64,000 nucleotides of DNA from positions 722,501-786,500 of the forward strand of contig NW_018344193.1 of assembly GCF_002099425.1 (NCBI RefSeq), read 5' to 3'. This stretch comes from Phascolarctos cinereus. Taxonomy: Eukaryota > Chordata > Mammalia > Diprotodontia > Phascolarctidae. Made by a program: the position numbers and the translations under genes. The notes under the pieces were generated by a model, which worked only from the letters and a program-made list of their open reading frames with translations, did no database searches and was not told the origin of the DNA. Below are positions 10,750 through 22,169 of the stretch, in pieces; the first letter of the stretch is position 1, and every line of letters begins with the position of its first letter.

Positions 10750-11770
10750 AAATTACTTTATAAATTAATATAAATAATTTGTTACTTAATATACATGTAA
10801 ATGTATTGACCTCCCTGACCTTGAATCTCCCCAATTGTAGAAGAAACAGATTTAAATAGTATCTTAGAATGAAGCCTTCAAAATTTCTGCTTTTTGGGGG
10901 AGATTCACCTTCACTCTGGTCTCCAGTGTATGAGCTTTTCACACAGGGACCTGCTTGGCTAATTTCATTTTTTTCTTAGAATTTTCTTTAACAATTTGTC
11001 TTTCTTCTCTGGCCAGTTTTATAAGTTGTAAAGGACTAGGAGACTTATCTGCTCCTCAGGCATCCAGAATTACCACAATCACATTTCATCATCAAAATTT
11101 ATCCTGAGTACTTGAGTTAAAAAAAAAATGTTCCCTGCACTATGGTCACTATACCTTTAATCATCATTTCCTGAAGTACCTTTTTGAGTCCCAAATGTAG
11201 CTGGAAACTCTTTTAACCTCCTCTTGGGTTGTAGTTAAGAACTTGGACTCTGTAGCTCCTTCCAGGAGCCCAAGATGATTGGTTAGCTAGTGCCCTCAAG
11301 CATCCATGCAATGCACTAGGCATTTTTTCCATTTTTAACATAACCTCAAATCAGGTACAGATCCCCCCAAGGCTCTTTAGCATTCTCCTGCCTTTTCTGT
11401 GTCTGTCACCTGCCACTCTTACAGTATCTCAGCAGCATATGCCAACCAGGGTTCAAATCTCTACCTTCCTTCTAGGGCAATATTGTCTCCTGAGGATAAT
11501 GACAATATCCAGTAAAAGATAGCTCAGGATATGACTATAGTTAGCATCTTTCTCAAAGCCTGCCCAAGGACCTCTGCCCATATTTCTGGTGACGTGGCCA
11601 TATTCAGTTCTGGAGGGTCTCTCTCCCACATGCTTTCATAGTTTCATAATATCTGACACCGTTTGTAAGGTCAAGTGTGTTTCAATTTCAAGAATTCAGT
11701 GTCCAAAGTGGGGTGGGGAGCCAAGGTCGATCACTTTTCCCAACCACCACCTCAGTCTCCAAATATCACT
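10750..11770. other. Unclassified sequence
   Basis: AT-rich at the left end, then moderate complexity. No family was recognised and open frames are short. Confidence 0.4.
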
Positions 11771-11787
11771 CTAAAAATGTGAAGATC

Positions 11788-11925
11788 GGGGACAATTAGG
11801 TGATGCAGTGGAGAGAACACCAGCCCTGGAGTCATGAGGACCCTGAGTTCAAATCCAGCCTCAGACACTTACTAGCTATGTGACTCTGGGCAAGTCACTT
11901 GACCCCAATTGTCTCATCAAAAAAT
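11788..11925 (+). mobile_element. Short tRNA-type SINE (WSINE-like) with target duplication
   Basis: The element runs GGGGACAATTAGGTGATGCA…GAGTTCAAATCCAGCCTCAG…TGACTCTGGGCAAGTCACTT…CCCCAATTGTCTCATC plus an A-rich tail. The 13-bp direct repeat AAATGTGAAGATC flanks it exactly (11775-11787 and 11926-11938), showing LINE-type target-primed insertion. The perfect duplication suggests a fairly recent event. Confidence 0.9.
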
Positions 11926-11939
11926 AAATGTGAAGATCA

Positions 11940-12620
11940 CCATTAACTATTAAAACTCCCATTAGATAATGTTCACATAGTCCTCCTTCCTAAACACCTT
12001 ATACAACTAACTATGCCTTCTCAGAAACTCTAAAGGTGATTGTAGTGTTTTTTCATTAGTGGCCTTATCATGGTCCCACAGCAGTATACTAAGGAGTAAT
12101 AATTGGGTGGGGTCTGTACTCAGCTTAATGTATCAATTCGCTAGTAACATAACTTGGCTGAAACTCATACCACATTATAATCCAGTGTCCCCTAGGTCTG
12201 AAACTTAGCCCGGAGTCTGCATGGGGTGCTATCAGGCTCAAACACTACAAATGAAAAAGATATGTATAGAGCATTAGGTGTCAAAGGGTCTGGGCTCTTC
12301 TTTCTTTCTCTTCCAGAAGAGGGCAGACTTGAAATTCTCACAGACCATACCTATTGGGATGGCTCAGAAGCAGAATTTTCTCTTCAAGTTCCACCTAGCT
12401 CCTCTCTCACTTCAGGTAAAAGGGACAGAGTTTTGCCTCCCGAACTCGAGTTCATGCCTTCAGTAATCAAAATAACAATAATAATGACAAAAGTAATTAT
12501 GTAAATGTTAATAAATAATTATATTAATAACTATATAATGCCAGGCATAAAAGAACAATAATACAATAATTGTATTATTACACAAACATTATTTTTATCA
12601 TTATTGTTATCATTATGACT
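11940..12620. other. Unclassified, AT-rich at right
   Basis: No repeat was recognised to about 12440. From 12465 the sequence is AAT/ATT-rich, including a short AT palindrome at 12557-12579. The 92-codon plus frame at 12226-12504 has no family resemblance. Confidence 0.4.
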
Positions 12621-12627
12621 AGTATTA

Positions 12628-12842
12628 ACATAGTACTTTATTTACAAAGGACTTTACAAATATTATCTCATTTTCTCCTCATAATGACCCTGGGAGGCAT
12701 GTTTTATCAGAGGAGGTAAGTGAGGCTGAGAGAAGTAAAGTGACTTGCCTAGGAACACACAGTACGTGTTAGAGGCAGAATTTGAATTGAGGTCTTCAGA
12801 CTCCAAGTCCAGTTGTCTATCTATTGTGCCACCTAGCTTCAG
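12628..12842 (-). mobile_element. MIR-like SINE, minus strand
   Basis: Reversed: AGTACTTTATTTACAAAGGA…AATATTATCTCATTTTCTCC…CCCTGGGAGGCATG…CTGAGAGAAGTAAAGTGACT…TTTGAATTGAGGTCTTCAGA…CTATTGTGCCACCTAGCTT. Confidence 0.75.
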
Positions 12843-13252
12843 TAGAAACATGGCTCAAATTGCACATTTCCCTCAAGGAGAAATCTAAATGAGCCCTGAG
12901 TTCAGGTTTTAAGGTTCTTCTTGAGAAAGTTATAGGATCAGTCACAAAATCAAACTACATATTGTTAACCACAAGAGAGATCTTTTAATCTCTTCTGCCA
13001 GAACCACAGGGTCTACAGAATACACACCTCTCAGGGCCATTCTTTCATAAATTTTTTTTAATCTTGAGTAATAACATGGAATGGGAACAAGCTCCTTTAT
13101 AAAAAGGAAATCAGGCTCACAAAATACCATTATCATCAGAGGACAGAAAAAATAGCATATATACAAACATATGTATATATACTAATTTTTTATTTATACT
13201 TAAATATAAGATATATTAAGTATACTATATATTTATACTATTTGTATTATGC

Positions 13253-13378
13253 ATACACACACACACACATACATATACATATACATATACATATACAGGG
13301 AGAAAGGAAGAGGAGGGAGAGAGAGAAGGTGGAAAGGAGAGAGGAGAAGGGGGAGAGAGAAAAAGAGAGAAAGAATAT
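13253..13378. repeat. Compound (CA)n/(CATATA)n and purine-rich tract
   Basis: A CA run and a CATATA-type repeat to about 13297, followed by about 80 bases of almost pure G/A (GGGAGAGAGAAAAAGAGAG style). The purine tract generates the chance low-complexity frames seen on both strands. Confidence 0.9.
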
Positions 13379-13379
13379 A

Positions 13380-14030
13380 TTTTTTGAGCTCTACCTAAAC
13401 TGTGAGAAGGAGAAGAGAGGGGAAGTGAAAGAAGACATCCATTAGGTTTCATAGCTCAGAGGAGATGAGGGACTACATCGAGAGTTCATTGTTTTTCAGG
13501 TGCTTCTAATTAGATGGCTGAAATCTCGTCTGCCTGTGGAGGATGACGATGCAACCTGCTTCAGAAGAAGCCCAGCTCAGTCTCTGCCCTGCTTCCCCAT
13601 CTCTACAAGCCCTGACTCCTGCTTCTCTTCTGCTGCAACCAAATCTAATTTCCCAATCTCCAAATTCCATGCAATGTTTCCTCCATCTTATCACCACCTA
13701 AAGAGAGTGAGGGAGTAAAGAGGAAGGAAAACAATTCCCAACGTGCCTAGCTGTTTCCCCCACCTCCCACTCCCATTGACATTGCTGTCTGTCTGTATCC
13801 CTCTGACTCTCTTCTCTTCTTTTTTTTTCCCCCTTTGGTATCTACTAGTTACCATCAATAGTCCACACATACCTTCAAGAAAGAGCACTAATTCTTTTAG
13901 GAGAAAGGAAAGAGATAGACTCAGTTCTGGCTATCTCCATTAAAATGTTGTAATGGATGGTTTGAAGACCTAAGTATATAAACTACTCAAAGAATCATAG
14001 AATGTTGGGGCTAGAAAAGGGAAGGGATGG
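13380..14030. other. Moderately GC-rich unique block
   Basis: From 13450 to 13700 the sequence is more GC-rich and CpG-containing than its surroundings. A polypyrimidine-AG site (…TTGTTTTTCAG) at about 13490-13499 precedes a 72-codon plus-strand open frame (13500-13718). A 63-codon frame lies antisense to it. I do not recognise the protein. It could be an exon of an unknown transcript, conserved noncoding DNA or chance. Confidence 0.3.
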
Positions 14031-14034
14031 AAAG

Positions 14035-14245
14035 AAGTATTAATTAAGAGACGATGTGCCAGGCACTCTGGCACTTTACATATATTATCTCATTTGATTC
14101 ATACAACCCTGGGAGGTAGGCACTATTATTGTCCACATTTTACAGTTAAGGAAACTAAGACGAACAGAGCTTATATGACTTGCCCAGCATCACACAGCTG
14201 GATTTGAACTGACTCCAAGCCCAGAGTCTTCAGCTAGATGCCCTT
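14035..14245 (-). mobile_element. MIR/MON1-like SINE, minus strand
   Basis: Reversed: GTGCCAGGCACTCTGGCAC…TTATCTCATTTGATTC…CCTGGGAGGTAGGCACTATT…CCACATTTTACAGTTAAGG…CTTGCCCAGCATCACACAGC. Confidence 0.75.
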
Positions 14246-14251
14246 AGGGAA

Positions 14252-14408
14252 GAGATGTTAGAGACCAGTTAGTCTAACCCTCTTTTTTTATAGATGAGGA
14301 AATGAGGCCTAGAAAGGTAAAGTGAACTTTTCAAAGCCACATAAAGTGACTGAGCCAGGATTTGAACACAGACTTCCTGACTTCCAGACCAGTACTCTGT
14401 CCACTACA
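14252..14408 (-). mobile_element. MAR1-like SINE, minus strand
   Basis: It begins GAGACCAGTTAGTCTAACCC…ATAGATGAGGAAATGAGGCC…AAAGGTAAAGTGAAC and ends GGATTTGAACACAGACTTCC…ACCAGTACTCTGTCCACTAC. It abuts the preceding SINE. Confidence 0.7.
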
Positions 14409-14782
14409 AATTTCTTTTAAAGGCATTGCATTTTTTTTGGTGGGAACTCAAATGATGGGAAGAACACAACTGGGTGGAGGGGGATGTTAGTTAAATATTA
14501 CTTTCATCTTCTCAGGAGCATAAGGGCAAATTGATCATCATAAATTATAAACTACATACTTAAACTAATAAATACTCAAACTTTATTAGACTCAGATACT
14601 TTATCTGATTTTGACGATCAATATTCTGAAAATTCACTATAAAGGTACTCCATCTAATTCACAAAGTTGATTTTTTCATTAAAAGACATCGAGAACCAAA
14701 AAAAGTAATGTTGAATATTTTATTTAAAAGAGATAAAAATGCCAGGCAGCTCAGCAGTAAGTAAAGCATTGTAGCCAGCAAA

Positions 14783-15022
14783 TTGTCATTGTTCTTGCTC
14801 AGTTATGTCTGACTCCTCATAAACCCATTTGGGGGTTTCTTGGCAGAGATACTGGAGGGGTTTGCCATTTCCTTCCAGATGAGGAAACTGAGGCAAACAG
14901 GCTTAAGTGACTTGTCCAGGGTCACACAACAAGTAAGTGTCTGAAGCTAGACTTGAACTCAGTAAGATGAGTCTTCCTGACTCCAGGCCTGATACTCTAT
15001 CCACTGTACCACCTAGCTTCCC
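14783..15022 (-). mobile_element. tRNA-headed SINE with RTE-like tail, minus strand
   Basis: Reversed tail CTCAGTTATGTCTGACTCC…AACCCATTTGGGGGTTTCTT, then GAGGGGTTTGCCATTTCC, GAGGAAACTGAGGCAAACAG, AGGGTCACACAACAAGTAAG, and head CCACTGTACCACCTAGCTTC. Nearly full length. Confidence 0.85.
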
Positions 15023-15034
15023 AGAAACAGGAAG

Positions 15035-15250
15035 GCCTAACCTCAAATAGAGCCTCAGAAATTTACCACTTTTGTAACCTTTGGAAAGTTATTTTCCCTT
15101 CTTCAGCTTCAATTTCCTCACCTATAAAATGGGGATAATAATAGAATCTTTCTCCCAAGGTTGTTGGGATGAGAAAATAATATTTGTCAAACACTTTCCA
15201 AATGTTAAAGCACTATATAAATCAGCTACTATTATTACTACATATTGTGC
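15035..15250 (+). mobile_element. MIR3-like SINE, plus strand
   Basis: A decayed head is followed by TCAATTTCCTCACCTATAAA, ATGGGGATAATAATAGAATC, CCAAGGTTGTTGGGATGAG and the tail AAAGCACTATATAAATCAGC…ATTATTACTA. This is the MIR3 pattern. Confidence 0.75.
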
Positions 15251-15259
15251 AATATCAGA

Positions 15260-16080
15260 CCTAGATTCAAGCTAAGTTATTAGTATTGATTAGTGTATAT
15301 GAAAAATTATTCCCTTTACAGTTAGAAGATAGAAAGTCTTAGAAATTAACAAATATGTAATCAAGATCAACGGTAGGCTTGGCAAGGTGATTTCCAACTC
15401 AAAATGAAATTTGACAACTAAGGTATTTAGAAAAAGATTACAGAATCAATCTCAAGAACAAGTGTAAGGATGCTTATCCTCAATGAGAAATGTGCACGAA
15501 AACTGAATGCCCAAACAGGTCTCTTCTTTGCTGCAGTCAAACATGAAAGAGAAACGTGGGACTTTGGAAGCTGTCCAATGTGCTAGGTTTAAGATGGACT
15601 GCTGCTGTTCTTGGAAATGTTTGTGTTCAGAACTCCACTCTGCAAGATCTGTAACAAATATTGTTTATCTTTCATGGTTTTCAATTGCTTTCTCTCCCAC
15701 AGAAACAGAAATAGCCTCATCCTGGATTTAAACCCTTCCTGACGATAACAATAACATACAGGAATAATTTCCATTTCTTTTCATATTTTGGTTCCTGAAT
15801 TCCTTCTGCCCCACTCCCACTGCCTCATATGTTGCGCTGTAGGAGAGTGAATGGAATATGCTTTTCTCAGCATAATGAAAAGCATTGTCGGGAGGTCCAG
15901 CTTATACAGAGACAGTGCCTATGCAGTATGATTTAAGGGGTGTTGCCAAAAAGATCACCTGCCCAAAAGTATCTCTCCTTTCTCCATGCCCCCCTCCAGT
16001 GCCTGATACTGTCAACCTTAAAGATTTAATCCTTTGGCTTTAGGCAGATCTACCTTAAAATGTATTCTTGTCCTTGAAAA
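15260..16080. other. Unique sequence; possible conserved block
   Basis: No repeat was recognised. The stretch near 15780-15930 is complex, with elements such as GAATATGCTTTTCTCAGC, and could be conserved noncoding DNA. Two overlapping antisense frames (15507-15731 plus, 15589-15774 minus) look like chance. Confidence 0.35.
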
Positions 16081-16148
16081 GCTAACCATTAGTATTTATT
16101 AAGTGCTTACTATGTTCAAAGTATTTTATCAAGATAGTTAGGGAATGT

Positions 16149-16398
16149 GGGCAGGTAAGTGGCACAGTGGATAAAGTGCTGGTCCTGGAGTCAGGATACC
16201 CGAGTTCAAATCACACCTCAGACACTCACTAGTTTTGTGACCCTGGGCAGGTCACACTTAAGCCTGTTTGCCTCAGTTCCTCATCTGTAAAATGAGCCAG
16301 AGGATGAAATGGCAAACCACTCCAGTATCTTTGCCAAAAAAAAACCAAAGTCAGTGACAGAAAATTGGATACTACTGAAATGATTCAATGGCAACATA
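16149..16398 (+). mobile_element. tRNA-headed SINE with RTE-like tail, plus strand
   Basis: GGGCAGGTAAGTGGCACAGT…CGAGTTCAAATCACACCTC…TTGCCTCAGTTCCTCATC…AAATGGCAAACCACTCCAG…AAAGTCAGTGACAGAAAATT…GATACTACTGAAATGATTC. All parts are present in order. Confidence 0.85.
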
Positions 16399-16904
16399 AC
16401 TGGGGAATCTAGGAAAATTTTCAGGAGCAGGAGAGCTGGCTAGCAAGTTTTTGTAGTACAGAGGTGATGTTTAAGTGGATTACCTAAGGAAAATCATTCC
16501 CCTTCTCATCAGAGAGAGACAATTATTATCAAAGTAGGATAGGACCACAACCCTGTTGCCTTTGGGCAGAACTGACTTATTAACAAAGAGATCAGACCCA
16601 AGAAGACTTTAGCATTCAGGGAAAGGCAAAGCCATTCTCTTTTGGTTTCCTGGGAAATTACCCACATGGTAGGCATTTATCATGAACTTCACTAATGGAC
16701 TGATCTGTGTGAAGATCAAGAAAAGGTCATTTTTGGAATGTGTCTTTTTCTCCTGGATTTCTTGTGATTGTGCTTTATACTCCATCAGAAAAAAAGCTAA
16801 TTTACTGGTAGGTCAAGTGCGAGATGATACAGATTGCCTATGTAATGGGATGACTGTTCTGAGATACTTCACCGTCACCCTAAGGCTGTGTTTGAAAAAT
16901 CCAG

Positions 16905-16985
16905 ATGTTATACATTGTGCTAGGCATGAGAGAGATGCAATAAAAACAAGACTCAGTCTCTGCCCTTAGAAGAGTATATTCTAAT
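16905..16985 (-). mobile_element. L2 3' region fragment, minus strand
   Basis: TTATACATTGTGCTAGGCAT…GATGCAATAAAAACAAGACTC…GTCTCTGCCCTTAGAAGAG resembles the reversed L2 segment CACTGTGCTAGGCGCTGGGGATACAAAGAC…CCCTGCCCTCAAGGAG. Short and decayed. Confidence 0.5.
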
Positions 16986-16999
16986 AAAGTAAATAATAT

Positions 17000-19235
17000 A
17001 TGAGGGGCTCTTCCTGATCAATGTGACATCTGCTTGGGTATGCTTATTAGCACCATAGTTAGAGGACTTATTCAACCCCTGAATGGTTTGCAGTTACTCA
17101 GGTTGCCTCCAAGATGGTGGCTGGCTGGAAAGAGGACAACACTTGTCAGAGGAACTATCCCTGTCTGTGATTTGCAATCTATATGGTCAATCTTATAGAT
17201 AAGCTCAGTCTTTTTCCCCCCTTTTTGGCCTATTTTTTCTCTAATCAGAATCTAGACCAAAACAAAATAGAATAATTTTAACTAAGGGACTTTATGAACT
17301 AGAAGCCCAAGTATTCACATAGTCTCCCCACCAGGAGCTGGTAATGGCTTCCTTGAGGCAGGAATTTATGATGGCTACATGTATCCATCCAAAGTTTTCT
17401 AAGCAAGGTCAGAAACTCAGCTTCCCAAGAGTAGACTCTCAACTCAAAATATTTCAGCAACCACAGCACTGACAGAGTTCTTGCTCAAGCATATGACAGA
17501 GGCAAACATGTGTTCACTCATTTGAACCAAAAAAGTAGTCCATAGATGATGTAGGAATATCAGACTCCTTTGTAAAGAAAGGAATATTGTAATTCCCTAG
17601 GTACTATGATCTCAGAATCTAGTCCTTTAGCCAGAAAAAAAAATAGACCCCCACCCTTAGGGATTGCCTTGTGAGTAACCTCAAATTTGAATCTTTCCAA
17701 ATTTGAAATTAATCATTAGTCCTTCAAGCAAAAAGAGAGAATAACCCATGTGGCCCCTGAGGCTGAGTCCTCAGAGGAAGGGTCAGGGTAGAAGAGAATG
17801 AAGACAGTCACAATGAGATTTTTCACCCATAGCCCCTCCCCCTTATTACAGTGAGTTATTTGGATAACACAATTCTGAAGGGGATTGAGTTAGGGTTAAT
17901 AGAACCAGAAAGGTTTCCTTTCAAGGAGAGTCCAAATTCTCATATGGTCTATGGGATTAAATATGGACTCACTGGAATGCAGAAATTATGAGTAATTTAT
18001 ATTTTTTCTGTATTAGCTTATGAGCTTCTCTTAGTCTTCTGAGTGCCCCACATGTTTTCTGTGTCTGTGTATGAATTCTTATGAGTCAACTGCATCTTCT
18101 GAATTTTCTGGAAAATACAATAAAGAGTGTCTTAACTGATATACATTTATTACCTTGAGTGCTTGTATGGTAACTGAGGACCCCTTTTATCCACACTTGG
18201 GGAAAATTACATACAAGTTACATCTAAACTTTATTTTGGAAATTTCCCTGGATTAAACTTGGTAATGGGAGTATAATAAGCCTTTGGGGGTCAGTCCCTA
18301 TGACATTCAATATGAGACTAGCTTTTTCTAGCCCCTGGGCCATGTATATATACAAATAATTATAATACAAAACAGACTATGGTGAATATATAGAAGAGGT
18401 ACAAAGTGTTATAAGAGTTTTCATTTAAAAATCACCTCAAAAGGCCATATAGGAAAGGATCATAAGATCTGTAAGTTTCGATGGGTTTTAAGAAATTCCA
18501 GGAATTACCTGAAAGAAGAGGTTCTGTGTGAATTCCCTTCACCTAGGAAAGGAAGGGCTGATGAGTGCTGGTAATTGGAGGTTAATTGATGAGTTGGGGA
18601 AGGGGAAATACTAAGGAAAGTGAATATCATCCAAGTTATGACCAAATAAAGTAAATGTGGTATAAAAACATCATACAAAGTCATCTTGAAGGGGTAACAA
18701 ATCCAAGGTTTAGACTGGAGGCAGAAAAAAGGGTTTGTAATAATTGGTTAAAGCCAGGCAAGGCAGTATATAGGCAGAGAAAATCTAATATTTGCTTTGG
18801 CGTAATGACAATATATTACAACATATTCCTCTGCCATAGATGCCATTCTTATATGGCTCTGGCATGCTAGCCAAGACTTTTCCTTCCTATTTTATGTTAG
18901 AGATACCATCATCTAAGACCCTAAGTGGCCAGGGGACAAAATGAGGTCAAGGCTGAAGACAGGGTGAAGAGGAGGAGACCAAACAGGTGAGGATGGAAGA
19001 CACCAAAGACTAACATCACCTACTTCACAATTTTGCCTAAAGCTGATGAAGTCTTTAAGTTATGAAGAAGGAATGGGGATTTAAAACCAGCAGATTAGTT
19101 GGCCAAAGATCAACTGAAGGGGTCTCTTGCCTCATTATGCCCTTAGCTCAGAAAGGGATAGACAGGAACAAGCAAGAGTATGACATTTAAATTCACTATC
19201 CACAACTCCAGCCAAGGAATAGAGTCCTGCTGTGA
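17000..19235. other. Unclassified; possible LTR-like stretch inside
   Basis: No family was firmly recognised over about 2.2 kb. Around 17700-18200 the layout (pyrimidine-rich text, an AATAAA at 18119-18124, then a T-rich stretch) is vaguely like the R-U5 end of an LTR. I found no partner LTR, primer site or terminal duplication. If it is one, it is a broken fossil. Confidence 0.25.
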
Positions 19236-19239
19236 AATC

Positions 19240-19320
19240 TTGGTGTCAATCAACCAACAAGTATTTATTAAGCACTTACTATGTCCCTAGTGCTGAAGAT
19301 GCAAATATAATGAATGAAAG
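19240..19320 (-). mobile_element. L2 3' end, minus strand
   Basis: CAATCAACCAACAAGTATTT…ATTAAGCACTTACTATGTCC…TAGTGCTGAAGATGCAAA is the reverse of the L2 3' terminus. Confidence 0.65.
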
Positions 19321-19326
19321 GAGTTC

Positions 19327-19356
19327 TAACATAACATAACATAACATAACATAACA
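19327..19356. repeat. (ATAAC)n pentanucleotide repeat
   Basis: About five to six units of ATAAC in a row, next to the L2 fragment. Confidence 0.9.
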
Positions 19357-19359
19357 TTC

Positions 19360-20848
19360 TAACAGAAAATGACAGAGACATAAAAGTATGAACACAATAG
19401 TTATAAAGAAAAACTACAAAATAGTGTGGTAGTAGAGGGGCACCCCAACTTAGTCATTGAAAAGCTGGGCAATTTGTCACTACAAAATAACTCCAGAGGA
19501 CAATTAGGAACTTAAAAAGATAATGCTTTTGTAATTGCCTGATACCCAAAAGGGAATGAATCAGACCCCTTGGCAAATAGGAGGACAGAAGTCATGGAAA
19601 GTTGAGGAAGGAGATTCTAAGAAGACCTTAACAGTCATTTGAAATGGAGTGTTAGCACCATACTTGGAAAATGATGGTCAAGCTCAGTTTGAAGAGGAAT
19701 TTATATGCTGGTACCCACTTAGGAGTCATGGAAATCTCCCAAGGCTGCTTCACATCTACCTAAGGGAGATGTCTATGTGAATTGATGGGTGAAGGAATTA
19801 AAGGAATTAAATGGTATTTATTAAATACTACATGCCAGGCATTGTGCTAAACACTGAGGATACAAAAATAAGTATGTACTCTAATAGAGGAAGACAACAA
19901 AGGGAATTGGAGATGGAAAGTAGGGTATAAGGAGGTCAAGACAGGAACAGCATGGCTTAAGAAGAGCCAGGAAGTAGATAGTGGGCTGGAACCTAGGATA
20001 AGTAAAGTGAATGCTCATCTACCAGAGCCCATGGCCTCGAGGTTAAGAGCCCATGCTCCAGTGAAAAGAGAAAGTGTGAGTGCAGGTAGATGAATACACA
20101 GTCTTCCCCTTTTGTGAAATGTATATTCCAGCCCCAAAAGAGCAGTGGCCACTTGCAATGACTGATTTAAGAGGGACCTGAAATAGCATCATTCATTCTG
20201 GGTTATCCACAGGCACCAAAATAAGACATCAATACCGTCTCAAGGGGCAAAGAAATTGGGGTGGCAGAAGGGACAATGAGTCATCATATAAATGGAAAGG
20301 TTATCCATCCACTGGCAAATCTGACATACAATGGTCCGGGATCATGATAGAGGAAGTTATGCATGTAGGTAAATAGTGTCTATTGGAGGAATATGATGCA
20401 AGATGAACTGCAGAGAACTCTGATATATACTATTACACACTATTTGTGCATATGTCATCTATATATCCAGAATATTATTTGTAATGTTATATATCATATG
20501 CTTGCATGAAAACTCATGGGTATTTGGTCTAATAGATGCAACTCTAATATGGAAGTTTTATAGGAAGATATAGACATATAGCATTATGTATGTATACTAT
20601 AATATAGAGATACCGCTACATATATACATTTATGTGTGTCTGTCTGTAACTTGGTTAGTTATGAATAGTGTATGAAGTTAGCCAAGCTCTGACTTGCATG
20701 AGGATGGTGTGACTAGTTGCTATATGAAGAGAGATGGCTTGCAAAATGGACAAATATGTAGTGAGATGAGCAGGGAAAGTAGGTGATTCTAGATTCCAAG
20801 CCAGCCCTTTGCTGAAGTCTTCAGTCCTCAGACTACTCATAAGTCCAC
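19360..20848. other. Mostly unclassified; one L2 fragment
   Basis: At about 19800-19880, on the minus strand, GGTATTTATTAAATACTACATG…CCAGGCATTGTGCTAAACAC…GAGGATACAAAAATAAG is an L2 3' end. The rest, including AT-rich sequence at 20400-20650, was not recognised. Confidence 0.45.
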
Positions 20849-20851
20849 TTT

Positions 20852-21045
20852 CTTGGTACAGTAGAAAGAATGCTAGATGTGGATTCTGAGGACCTATGTT
20901 TGATTCTTGATTTGGAGGTGTACTATCTCTATCACCTTGGACAACTTATTTAACCTTGCTTCCCTTCAGTTTCCTGATAGGTAAAGAGAAGGGGGTTAGG
21001 ATAGTTAGCCTCTAGATCTATTCCAGCTCTAAATCTATGACTCCA
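20852..21045 (+). mobile_element. MAR1-like SINE, plus strand
   Basis: TTGGTACAGTAGAAAGAATG…GGATTCTGAGGACCTATG…CTTCAGTTTCCTGATAGG…GGGGGTTAGGATAGTTAGCC…TCCAGCTCTAAATCTATGAC. Head, core and CR1/L3-like tail are all visible. Confidence 0.7.
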
Positions 21046-21384
21046 CCATCTATCCCTTATTTAAGCTGTGAACTTTGGAGGAGGCTCATTTCCCAAGCTA
21101 TTGTGGAGAATGGGAGGAAAGGGTATGGGATGGAAAGTCAATGTATTCATCAGGAAATGTAAGATTACTACTTTTTAATTATTCATTTCTGACCAGATTA
21201 AATGTCTTACTGTTTGAATGTTGCTTCCAACTACTTCTGTTGTCTGACTGTTGCCTCTTATCTAAGTCTGTTAGCATGGTGAATACTTAACTGCCATGAA
21301 CTTCATTGACTCCAGAAGTTTCTTGTTTTCTATATTTTGTGGGCTTTTCAGTTAGATCTCAAAACCATGAGAGTCCAGGGGTAG

Positions 21385-21540
21385 TAGAATCCATGAGTTA
21401 CTGGGAGCCTTAAAGTTCAGCTAGTCTAATCCCCTCTTGTTAAAAGGAAGGAATGGAAATCCAGAAAGTGCAATGACTTGCTGAAAGTCATGTAGGGAAC
21501 AGAACAAAGATTTAAACCTAAAACTTTAATCTCCAAAGAA
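21385..21540 (-). mobile_element. MAR1-like SINE, minus strand
   Basis: CCTTAAAGTTCAGCTAGTCTAATCCCCTC, then a decayed core and GCAATGACTTGCTGAAAGTC. The order is that of a reversed MAR1-like element, strongly diverged. Confidence 0.5.
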
Positions 21541-21917
21541 AGTGAAATTTTGACTGTCCTTCTCAAAATACTATTTTTGATTTTCTGAATCAGATTTGAC
21601 GAAGTGAAAGCCTCATCAGCCTTCAGTACCACCCACCAAGGACCCAAGGATGGCCATTCTATGACAAGTATTACAGTAAGTCCTACTGCTATAGAAATAT
21701 AACAAAGACAAAGACATGTACAAATATATTACTACTCTGAGGGGAAAAAAAGTTACTTATGACAGTAACACAGGCCATGGAAAAATTGCTTGTGTTACAA
21801 CAACATGGACTCCATCACACTCATTTTCATTAACCAGTAATGTATTTGTTAGACTCAGTTCTCTAATTCGTACAAAGAGCTGTTCTTGTCAATGTTAAAT
21901 GTCTTGTCAATTGTTAA

Positions 21918-22115
21918 AAGTAGTAGAAAGAGCACTGGGTTTGGAGTCAGAGAAACCAAATCTGAATCTCAGCTCTCCTATTTGCTAGCATATAATCTTA
22001 GACAAGTGTTTTACCTCTCCCTTGGCCTTGCTTTCCTCATCTAAAAAATTATGAAAGTGAAATACATGACCTCTAAGGTGCCTTCTACCTCTCAACTATG
22101 TTCCTATTCTCCTAA
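21918..22115 (+). mobile_element. MAR1-like SINE, plus strand
   Basis: GTAGAAAGAGCACTGGGTTT…GGAGTCAGAGAAACCAAATC…GCTTTCCTCATCTAAAAAAT…GAAATACATGACCTCTAAGG…ACTATGTTCCTATTC. Confidence 0.7.
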
Positions 22116-22169
22116 GTATTTCCAAACCTTAAATTACTGTATAAATGTGTTCTTATTTTTGTTGTTATT

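Noticed and set aside
11788-11925. tRNA-like segments considered as tRNA genes
   Set aside because: The A/B-box-like heads are SINE heads with degraded tRNA structure, A-rich tails and target duplications.
12557-12579. AT-rich palindrome (AATAATACAATAATTGTATTATT)
   Set aside because: It sits in low-complexity AAT/ATT sequence where such palindromes arise by chance; unlike the 9.7-kb hairpin it has no GC-containing arms.
17700-18200. LTR-like stretch with AATAAA
   Set aside because: No partner LTR, primer site, terminal TG…CA pair or target duplication could be located; kept only as a remark on that unclassified region.
19327-19356. Short regular direct repeats considered as a possible array
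   Set aside because: Units are five bases with no spacers; this is a simple repeat, not a CRISPR-like array, and the genome is a vertebrate's.
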